Source of the DNA: Candidatus Omnitrophota bacterium
GTDB taxonomy: Bacteria > Omnitrophota > Koll11 > Aquiviventales > Aquiviventaceae
Assembly: GCA_023247285.1 (NCBI GenBank)
Contig: JAHFGU010000090.1
Location: forward strand, 1 to 6,520
Direction of reading: 5' to 3'
Length of the DNA: 6,520 nt
The translations under genes and the position numbers were made by a program. The notes beneath the pieces are model-generated. The model worked only from the letters and a program-made list of their open reading frames with translations, had not been told where the DNA came from and searched no databases. Positions within the stretch are counted from its first letter, which is position 1. The number at the start of each line of letters is the position of its first letter. Below are positions 1 through 4,629 of the stretch, one piece after another.

Positions 1-2
1 CG

Positions 3-716
3 CGGCGGTGGCAGGGGTATCCCGGCTGGGTGCCGGAGGCCGCCCTCGCAGCCGTGGATCCGGAGGAGCCGCCGACCATCGTGATCACGCAGAAGTGGGC
101 CGTCGGATGGCGCGACGCGCGCCTCTTGCAGCCTTCGCCGTGGCGGTTCCCGATCGGCGCACGGCTGGCTGCGGTCGACATGGGCGGCCAGGTGTGGCAG
201 GTGAGGATGCTGGACGGCGGCCGCCTGTGGCTGGCCGGCGAGGCGGCGCGCGCCCTCGACGAGGTGCGCGCCCTGCCGCCGGCTGAGAAGCGCCGCCTCA
301 TCATCCGCGCCGCCGAGCTGCTGATCGGCGATCCGTACGTCTGGGGCGGACGGTCTCCTGGCGCCGGCGACCCAGCACTCGTAGCCGGCGTGGATTGCTC
401 AGGGCTGGTGAGCCTGGCCTATCGCGCCGCCGGCGTGGAGATCCCGCGGGACGCGCACGAGCAGTCGTTGCGGGCGGAAGCCGTGGCTGCGCCGCGGCCG
501 GGCGACCTCATCTTCCTTTCCGAACGCGGCGACCCATCGCGCATCGTGCATGTCATGCTGTACGCCGGCGAGGACGAGATCATTGAAGGCCCGGGCACCG
601 GCAAGGCCGTGCGCAGGATCCGCGTGGCGGAGCGGCTGGGGCATCCGCTGGCGGCGCTGCCGGCCGGCAGCACGGTCGACGGGCAGGCCGTGTCGTTCGG
701 CGCGTACGTGCCGTGA
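3..716 (+). CDS. NlpC/P60 (C40) cysteine peptidase with bacterial SH3 domains, 5'-truncated by window edge
   Basis: Likely a YkfC-like gamma-D-glutamyl-L-amino-acid endopeptidase acting on cell-wall peptides. The reading frame is open to the left edge. The residues before the first possible start (GTG at 30) read GYPGWVPEAAL, a typical SH3b motif, so that GTG is an internal Val codon and the true start lies outside. A second SH3-like segment follows (about 150-270). The catalytic domain begins at PYVWGG (about 334), with the nucleophile Cys in VDCSGLV (codon 396-398), the IPRDAHEQ motif, and the general-base His in VHVML (549-551). The third polar residue, 12 positions after the His, is Glu (585-587) instead of the more common His. 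A Cys-His-Glu arrangement is known from mycobacterial RipA, so activity is still expected. No export signal can be judged because the N-terminus is missing. It lies 124 nt before a DUF819 membrane protein on the same strand, which suggests a shared role in muropeptide recycling. The family is secure; the exact substrate is inferred. Confidence 0.93.
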   Translation, partial: RRWQGYPGWVPEAALAAVDPEEPPTIVITQKWAVGWRDARLLQPSPWRFPIGARLAAVDMGGQVWQVRMLDGGRLWLAGEAARALDEVRALPPAEKRRLIIRAAELLIGDPYVWGGRSPGAGDPALVAGVDCSGLVSLAYRAAGVEIPRDAHEQSLRAEAVAAPRPGDLIFLSERGDPSRIVHVMLYAGEDEIIEGPGTGKAVRRIRVAERLGHPLAALPAGSTVDGQAVSFGAYVP

Positions 717-830
717 TCCCCCTACCTACCGTTGTCCACCGGAGGCGGACGGCCGGCTATCACGGTTCTCTGCGTCGCCGCTGGCCCGGCGTCGTTCCGA
801 CAGCTCAGTGCCGCATACGACGCCGACGGC

Positions 831-855
831 AGGTGGGGGGATGATCCCCCCGCTC
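831..855 (+). promoter_or_regulatory. Ribosome-binding site and start codon folded in a GC hairpin
   Basis: AGGTGG (831-836) lies 4 nt before the ATG at 841 and supports that start. GGGGGG (835-840) can pair with CCCCCC (846-851), leaving ATGAT as a 5-nt loop, so the start codon sits in the loop. Pairing can extend outward through U834-G852, G833-C853 and G832-U854, giving about 9 bp that cover most of the Shine-Dalgarno sequence. Such a structure would be expected to lower or gate translation. The pairing is seen in the sequence; any regulatory effect is inferred. Confidence 0.5.
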
Positions 856-2001
856 GTCATTCTTCCTCTTCTCGTCGCCCTGCTCCTCCGGGCGGATCGC
901 GCCCCTGCGTTGCGGCCGGTATTTCGCTGGTTGCCGCTGCCGGTCTGGTGCTATGCGATCCCGATGGCGCTCAGCACGGCAGGCTGGCTGCCGGCCGCGC
1001 ATCCGCTCTATCCTGCAATCACGGGCTGGGCGCTGCCGCTGGCGCTGGGATTACTGCTGCTCGGCGTAGACCTGCGTTCGATGGCGCAGACCGGCGCGCG
1101 CGCCTGCGCGGCCGCCGCGGCCGGCGCCGGGGGCGTGATGTTGGGGACCGCGGTCGGCGTACACCTGCTGGCGCGGAGCTTGCCGCCGGAGGCATGGCGG
1201 GGTGCTGGGGCGCTGGCCGGCACCTGGACCGGCGGGACGATGAACCTGCTGGCGCTGCGCGCGCTGCTCGACACGCCGCAGAGCATGTTCGCGCCGCTCA
1301 TCATGGTGGACGCGATTATCGCGTACGGCTGGATGGCGGTGCTGGTGGCCGCGTCCGGCGCGCAGCCGGCCGTGGATCGGTGGCTGCGCGCGGTCCCCGC
1401 CGCTGAGGATGCGGCGGCGGAACCGCTGCCTGCGTCGGAGCCGAACGGGCGCGATGCGCGGGGCGCAGGCTGGGCGCTCTGGGCGTCGGTGCTGCTCATC
1501 GGCGCGCTCACCGCGGCCACGCGCGTCCTTGGCGAGCGCCTGCCGCGGTTCGCTTTCGTCGCCTCCGCGGCGGGCTGGAGCGTGCTGCTCGTCACGACCG
1601 CCGCCCTGGCCGCGTCGCTGCTGGCCCCGCTGCGCCGCCTGGCCGGCGGCGCTGCGCGCGCCGGCTATCCCTTCCTGTATCTGGTCTTGGCCGCGACCGG
1701 CGCCCAGGCGCAGGCGCACGCGCTGCTGGCAGCGCCCGCCTGGCTGCTCGTCGGCCTCATCGTCGTCCTCATCCACGCCGTCGTCCTGCTCGCGGCGGGA
1801 CGCCTGCTGCGCCTGCCGCTGGGTATCCTGGCAACCGCCAGCCAGGCCAACATCGGCGGAGTAGTGTCAGCCCCGCTCGTCGGCGCAGTCTACGATCGCG
1901 CGCTTGCACCGGTCGGGCTCGTTCTCGCGATGGCCGGCAACGCGCTCGGCACCTACCTCGGCCTCGCGGCCGCCGCGCTCTGCCGCGCCGTCACCAATTA
2001 A
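841..2001 (+). CDS. DUF819 (YjcL-like) family multi-pass membrane protein, possible muropeptide/dipeptide transporter
   Basis: A 386-residue, strongly hydrophobic protein with about 9-11 predicted membrane spans. It starts directly in a membrane segment (MIPPLVILPLL). The two halves are separated by a polar Glu/Pro/Arg-rich loop at about residues 176-208. Recognisable family features are ALPLALGLLLLGVDLR (64-79), the Gly-rich GTWTGGTMNLLAL segment (127-139) and ASQANIGGVVSAPLVGAVY (333-351), followed by a last span to residue 380. The length is near the family norm. The ATG at 841 is preferred because AGGTGG precedes it; an in-frame GTG at 808 lacks such support. Transport activity for DUF819 is inferred from topology. 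Its position after an NlpC/P60 peptidase suggests peptide products of wall turnover as cargo, but this is context only. The stop codon (1999-2001) overlaps a 47-nt palindrome. Confidence 0.88.
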   Translation: MIPPLVILPLLVALLLRADRAPALRPVFRWLPLPVWCYAIPMALSTAGWLPAAHPLYPAITGWALPLALGLLLLGVDLRSMAQTGARACAAAAAGAGGVMLGTAVGVHLLARSLPPEAWRGAGALAGTWTGGTMNLLALRALLDTPQSMFAPLIMVDAIIAYGWMAVLVAASGAQPAVDRWLRAVPAAEDAAAEPLPASEPNGRDARGAGWALWASVLLIGALTAATRVLGERLPRFAFVASAAGWSVLLVTTAALAASLLAPLRRLAGGAARAGYPFLYLVLAATGAQAQAHALLAAPAWLLVGLIVVLIHAVVLLAAGRLLRLPLGILATASQANIGGVVSAPLVGAVYDRALAPVGLVLAMAGNALGTYLGLAAAALCRAVTN

Positions 2002-2046
2002 TTCGGGGACAGCCACCGAATTACATTCGGCGGCTGTCCCCGAATT
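2000..2046. repeat. 47-nt near-perfect palindrome, REP-like element or bidirectional terminator hairpin
   Basis: The left arm AATTCGGGGACAGCC (2000-2014) is the exact reverse complement of 2032-2046. After one A/C mismatch (2015/2031), CCGAA (2016-2020) pairs with TTCGG (2026-2030) around the loop TTACA. In total 20 of 21 positions pair. The heptamer AATTCGG or its complement occurs at 2000-2006, 2016-2022 and 2040-2046, with a one-base variant at 2024-2030. The element can therefore fold as one long hairpin or as two short ones side by side, as in REP/BIME units mobilised by REP-associated tyrosine transposases. No T-tract follows on either strand, so it is not a classic Rho-independent terminator. 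Its position between convergent genes would still suit transcript-end protection. The structure is certain; REP identity is inferred from its form and from resemblance to GGGGACAG-type repeats in metagenomic genomes. Confidence 0.75.
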
Positions 2047-2050
2047 CTTG

Positions 2051-2071
2051 GCGGAGCCGAGCTCACTCCGC
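2051..2071 (-). other. Short hairpin over the stop codon of the small exported protein gene
   Basis: GCGGAG (2051-2056) pairs with CTCCGC (2066-2071) around a 9-nt loop that contains the stop codon (2063-2065). It lies next to the 47-nt palindrome, and together they fill the region between two convergent genes. There is no T-tract. It may contribute to 3'-end stability of the minus-strand transcript, but a 6-bp stem can arise by chance in DNA this rich in G and C. Confidence 0.25.
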
Positions 2072-2455
2072 GGAGGCGGAGGGGATCGGTGTTACGGGCT
2101 GGCTCTCGACGGTAGGCTCGTGCTGCGGAGCCTCTGCGGCCGCAGGCGCGCCCGCACCGTCCATCTCCTGAAGTTCTTGCGCCATCGCCTCGCGCAGCTC
2201 GGGATCGGTGATGTCTTCCAGCAGCGCGCGCACCGCCGCAGCATCCATGGGCGGTTCAGCCGGGAGAGCTTGCGTCGCTGCCGCGGCAGGTCCTTGAGCG
2301 GCCGGCGCGGCTGCAACGACTGCGTGGGCATCGGGAACCGGCGAGGCTTCAGCGGCCGGATCGTCTGCGGCAAATCCGACAGATGAACAGCACAGCAGCA
2401 TTCCCGCTGCGCTACACGCACATACTGCCAACCAGACGCCCCGTGTGCTGTCCAT
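2063..2455 (-). CDS. Small exported Ala/Pro-rich hypothetical protein
   Basis: A 130-residue protein I do not recognise. The N-terminus is a signal peptide: a short Arg-containing start, a hydrophobic core at about residues 7-23 and a likely signal peptidase I site after GFA (residue 29). Cys22-Cys23 do not form a proper lipobox. The mature part has an Ala/Pro-rich low-complexity stretch (about 33-69), an acidic amphipathic helix (about 70-98, including LLEDITDPELREAMAQELQ), then a disordered Pro/Glu-rich tail. The start is well supported by AGGAGG (2462-2467) placed 6 nt before the ATG. The gene lies 92 nt after the cupin lipoprotein gene and may have its own promoter. The real-gene call rests on the ribosome site and the signal peptide. 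The helix could be a protein-interaction segment, but no function can be assigned. Confidence 0.72.
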   Translation of the reverse strand: MDSTRGVWLAVCACSAAGMLLCCSSVGFAADDPAAEASPVPDAHAVVAAAPAAQGPAAAATQALPAEPPMDAAAVRALLEDITDPELREAMAQELQEMDGAGAPAAAEAPQHEPTVESQPVTPIPSASAE

Positions 2456-2504
2456 GCGCGTCCTCCTCTGCGTGCGATCGACGAGCCTCGCCGCATCTCG
2501 TCCA

Positions 2505-2534
2505 ACCTTACCTGAGGCGAGAACGGCGCGTCAA
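2505..2534 (-). promoter_or_regulatory. Possible sigma70-type promoter for the small exported protein gene
   Basis: On the minus strand TTGACG (2529-2534) matches the -35 consensus at five of six positions. It is followed after 18 nt by TAAGGT (2505-2510), which keeps the T, A and final T of a -10 box. The predicted start near 2498 leaves a leader of about 43 nt. That leader begins with a potential stem, GACGAG pairing with CTCGTC (2480-2485 with 2497-2502), and ends in a strong AGGAGG. The -10 match is weak, so this is tentative. Confidence 0.35.
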
Positions 2535-2547
2535 GGAGCGGGAGGGG

Positions 2548-3036
2548 CTATTGGATGAGGACTCGATCGGTGCCGTCAAGCGGCGGGGTGATGACCAGGA
2601 AGAGCACCGCCGGCTCGAGGGCGGTGTTGACGAACGCGTGCGGGGTATTGCGCGGGATCGGGATGACGTCGCCTGGCTTCATGGGAACCATCCGCGGGCC
2701 GAGATACAGCATGCCCTTGCCCCGGCAGAGCATCACCTTGAGATCGTGGGCGGCATGGAGGTGCATCGGCTCGCTGTTGCGCACCTGCACGACGTGCAGG
2801 CCGGCTTCAGGCGTGCGGTGCAGCTCGGCGGCGGCAAGCTCCTGATCCGGGCCGATCGGATGCTGGGCCAGCCACTCGTCCAGCAGCGCTGAGTTCGAGG
2901 CCCCGCGCAGCCGCGATGGGGCGCACGGACACAGCCCGGCGCACCCGGCGGCGAGGAATCCTACGAGCAGCGCGGAGACACAGGGACGGGCTCTAGCCGC
3001 GGTCCGGCGTGCCGGCAGGCATGGGAACGGACTCAT
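2548..3036 (-). CDS. Cupin-domain lipoprotein
   Basis: A 162-residue protein with an Arg-rich N-terminus, a hydrophobic stretch (about 20-31) and a lipobox-like LAAGC with Cys32 as the lipidation site, so it is probably anchored in the envelope. A single beta-barrel cupin domain follows (about 80-157). Motif 1 reads MHLHAAHDLKVMLCRGKG (91-108), with the HxH pair at 92/94, but the usual Glu position is occupied by His-Asp-Leu (97-99). Motif 2 reads GDVIPIPRNTPHAFVN (122-137), with the metal-ligand candidate His133. Metal binding by His92, His94 and His133 is plausible, but the fourth ligand is uncertain. Whether it is an enzyme or a small-molecule sensor cannot be told. The ATG at 3036 overlaps the upstream small membrane protein gene by 44 nt and has only a weak AAGGA nearby, so translation is probably coupled. 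It would be co-transcribed with lexA. Confidence 0.85.
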   Translation of the reverse strand: MSPFPCLPARRTAARARPCVSALLVGFLAAGCAGLCPCAPSRLRGASNSALLDEWLAQHPIGPDQELAAAELHRTPEAGLHVVQVRNSEPMHLHAAHDLKVMLCRGKGMLYLGPRMVPMKPGDVIPIPRNTPHAFVNTALEPAVLFLVITPPLDGTDRVLIQ

Positions 3037-3226
3037 GATCCTTAGGGAACGACGTGGCCGGCTGATGCCGGCGAAAGAAGCTGTGCAGCTCATCGCGAGG
3101 TATGAGGAACCAAAATACCAGCGCGGCCGCGAGGCAGAAGAGCGCCGTCCACCCGATGTTGCGCCAAAAATATTCGGGATGGTCCCGCTTGGCCCTCTCG
3201 ATCCTCGACGGCCCCGGGAGCCGCAT
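2993..3226 (-). CDS. Small single-pass membrane protein encoded directly after lexA
   Basis: A 77-residue protein with a basic N-terminus (RIERAKRDHPEYFWRN), one clear transmembrane helix (about residues 24-42, ending in VFWFLIP) and a polar 35-residue tail with Arg-Arg and Pro residues. By the positive-inside rule, Arg/Lys on both sides leave the orientation open. The ATG lies 3 nt after the lexA stop, and an AAGGTGG inside the end of lexA, 8 nt upstream, serves as ribosome site. Its 3' end overlaps the cupin gene. I do not recognise a family. Known LexA-controlled genes next to lexA include small membrane division inhibitors (YneA in Bacillus; SidA in Caulobacter is a comparable SOS peptide), so an SOS-linked envelope role is a hypothesis from context. 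There is no LysM domain such as YneA carries. Confidence 0.78.
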   Translation of the reverse strand: MRLPGPSRIERAKRDHPEYFWRNIGWTALFCLAAALVFWFLIPRDELHSFFRRHQPATSFPKDHESVPMPAGTPDRG

Positions 3227-3229
3227 GGA

Positions 3230-3856
3230 CTACGCCACCTTGCGGAACACCGCGACCACCTTGCCGAGGATCGTCAGCGGCTCGCCGTCCGCGACCAAGA
3301 TCGGCGCCATCGTCGGATGGGCGGGCTGGAGCCGGACGCGGCGCTCTTCTTTGAAGAAGCGCTTGATGGTGGCCTCGTCCCCCAGCAGGGCGACGATGAT
3401 CTCGCCGTTCTCCGCGGATGGCTGCTGCTTGATGATGACATAATCGCCCTCGAGGATGCCGGCCATGATCATGCTGTCGCCGCGCACCTTGAGGGCGAAG
3501 TGCTGGCCGCCCTCGCCGGCGGCGCCGAGCCAGCCGCCGTCCACCACGACATGGCCCTCCACCTGCTCCTGCGCGATGACCGGCGCGCCCGCCTGGATCC
3601 GGCCCACGATGGGCACCTGGATCGCCTGCTCGAAGGGCGCCATGGCGTCCAGCAGGCTGATGCTGCGCGCCCGCGGCTCGCGCTTGAGGAACCCTTTTTT
3701 GGCGATGGCATCCAGATGGGTCGTGACGCCGCGCAGGCTCTTGATCCCAAGCTGCTGGCCGAGCTCCCGGATCGTCGGCGGGTAGCCGCGCTGCTTGATC
3801 CAATCGCGGATCGTTTGGAGCACGGTATGCTGGCGCTTCGTCAATGATTTGGCCAT
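3230..3856 (-). CDS. lexA: LexA, SOS-response repressor/autoprotease
   Basis: A full-length 208-residue LexA. The N-terminal winged helix-turn-helix covers about residues 1-66: LTKRQ opening, YPPTIRELGQQLGIKS, recognition helix around SLRGVTTHLDAIAKKGFL. The C-terminal S24 peptidase domain has the Ala89-Gly90 cleavage site (GRIQAGAP), nucleophile Ser128 (VRGDSM) and general base Lys165 (ATIKRF). It represses DNA-damage genes and cleaves itself when stimulated by RecA filaments. The recognition helix (SLRGVTTHL) differs clearly from the E. coli one, so a different operator is expected. Its ATG overlaps the stop of the PDZ gene (TGATG), while a dedicated promoter with a palindrome lies just upstream. 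Two modes of expression follow: read-through from the VWA/PDZ operon and an autoregulated start. No Shine-Dalgarno sequence is visible before the ATG, but the N-terminal alignment with the family supports this start. Confidence 0.97.
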   Translation of the reverse strand: MAKSLTKRQHTVLQTIRDWIKQRGYPPTIRELGQQLGIKSLRGVTTHLDAIAKKGFLKREPRARSISLLDAMAPFEQAIQVPIVGRIQAGAPVIAQEQVEGHVVVDGGWLGAAGEGGQHFALKVRGDSMIMAGILEGDYVIIKQQPSAENGEIIVALLGDEATIKRFFKEERRVRLQPAHPTMAPILVADGEPLTILGKVVAVFRKVA

Positions 3857-4629
3857 CAGGATGAGGTATTCGGAGTGAGTATACGAGACGGCTGTCTGGT
3901 TTTCAAGCGGGCGGCGCGGAGGGCCTCGAGCGTCTCGCGCAGCTGCTCGCGGATCCGGTCGAGCTGGTCAGCCGAGAGCGGCCGGTCAAAGAGCCGCTCC
4001 ATCATGACCGAGGCCTGCCGCAACAAGCGCACCCCGTCAGCCATGCCACCCGGCTGCTCCAGGCGCTGCCGGATGACGCGCAGCAGCAGCTCCTCGGCGC
4101 GCAGCGCGGTGGCAAGATCGCCGGGCACGTTGTGCAGCGCGTTGAGATACGCATCGAGCGCATCGCCGGGCTTGTCCGCGCGCTCGAACCCCTGGCCGAG
4201 CCGGCTCCAGTAGGCGAAGCCGATGTCCGGCTGCGCGAACCGGATATCATGCTCCGGGATAAACTCGATGCCCCACGCCGATCGCACCGGCAGGCTGAAG
4301 AGGTGCACGCGCAGCTGCCGCGGCTGCCCGTTGCGGAACACCAACACGGCCGCTTCGCTCGCCCCCTTGAGCGCGGCGGAGACCTCGGCGAACTCGTCGA
4401 TGGAGCGGACCTGCGCGTCGTTGATGCGGACGATGACGTCCTCGGGCCGCAGGTCGGCCTGGTAGGCCTGGGCGGCTTCCTCGAGGCTGACCACGCGGAC
4501 CCCGGGCGGGCTGTCCGCGACGACGACGCCGCGGAAGAGCGACGGGCGAGGACCGACCGCGAAGGCGGATGGCGCGGCTGCCGCCAGCGCCGCCGCGAGC
4601 AGGATCGACGCGGCGCGACGGGCCATCAT
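3856..4629 (-). CDS. Exported PDZ-domain protein with TPR-like helical region
   Basis: A 257-residue protein. It has a signal peptide (Arg4-Arg5, hydrophobic Ala/Leu core, likely cleavage after AFA, residue 24), so it should act in the periplasm. Residues about 34-110 form a PDZ domain: GVVVADSPPGVRV, then LRPEDVIVRINDAQVRSIDEF, the usual carboxylate-binding and ligand-groove segments, closing with LVFRNGQPRQLRVHL. Residues about 137-195 look like TPR-type helices (DKPGDALDAYLNALHNVPGD), followed by an Arg/Leu-rich helical, perhaps coiled, tail to about 245. No protease catalytic domain is present, so it is probably a scaffold or adaptor. The start is one of two adjacent ATGs (4629 or 4626), both overlapping the stop of the VWA gene, and no separate ribosome site is seen. 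Its stop overlaps the lexA start and its last codons contain the lexA promoter. Confidence 0.88.
   Translation of the reverse strand: MMARRAASILLAAALAAAAPSAFAVGPRPSLFRGVVVADSPPGVRVVSLEEAAQAYQADLRPEDVIVRINDAQVRSIDEFAEVSAALKGASEAAVLVFRNGQPRQLRVHLFSLPVRSAWGIEFIPEHDIRFAQPDIGFAYWSRLGQGFERADKPGDALDAYLNALHNVPGDLATALRAEELLLRVIRQRLEQPGGMADGVRLLRQASVMMERLFDRPLSADQLDRIREQLRETLEALRAARLKTRQPSRILTPNTSS
3878..3906 (-). promoter_or_regulatory. lexA promoter (sigma70-type) inside the 3' end of the PDZ gene
   Basis: On the minus strand TTGAAA (3901-3906) and TATACT (3878-3883) are separated by exactly 17 nt. Each hexamer matches its consensus at five of six positions. The local stretch is clearly richer in A and T than its surroundings. 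A start about 7 nt after the -10 box gives a leader of only about 15 nt to the lexA ATG, without a Shine-Dalgarno sequence. The match of both boxes and the spacing, directly before an autoregulated gene, makes this a strong call for sequence-only evidence. Confidence 0.75.
3883..3900. promoter_or_regulatory. Candidate LexA operator (SOS box), core AGAC-N4-GTCT
   Basis: ACGAGACGGCTGTCTGGT (+ strand) is an imperfect palindrome in which 7 of 9 base pairs are symmetric. Its uninterrupted half-sites are AGAC (3886-3889) and GTCT (3894-3897). It fills the spacer between the -35 and -10 boxes of the lexA promoter, where bound LexA would block RNA polymerase. The motif does not match the E. coli CTGT-N8-ACAG, Bacillus GAAC-N4-GTTC or alphaproteobacterial GTTC-N7-GTTC boxes. 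The symmetry and position are seen; binding by LexA is inferred. Confidence 0.6.

Noticed and set aside
732..763. Possible promoter before the DUF819 gene (TTGTCC ... TATCAC)
   Set aside because: The 20-nt spacer is too long and both boxes match poorly, so I could not support it.
550..840. Upstream extension of the DUF819 frame to an ATG at 550
   Set aside because: It overlaps the end of the peptidase gene in another frame, encodes an Arg/Pro-rich stretch without family similarity, and the ATG at 841 has a ribosome site and begins the first membrane segment.
1051..1776. 241-residue open frame on the - strand opposite the DUF819 gene
   Set aside because: Arg/Gln-rich, no signal or domain; the + strand encodes a coherent membrane protein with family motifs.
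2000..2046. Classic Rho-independent terminator
   Set aside because: The stem is excellent but no run of T follows on either strand; it is reported as a palindrome with possible terminator or REP role instead.
2383..2892. 169-residue open frame on the + strand across the cupin gene
   Set aside because: It is antisense to the cupin motifs and to the leader of the small exported gene, and shows no recognisable domain.
3035..3847. 270-residue open frame on the + strand opposite lexA
   Set aside because: It is a mirror of the lexA codon pattern, with no ribosome site or family features; LexA catalytic residues prove the other strand is coding.
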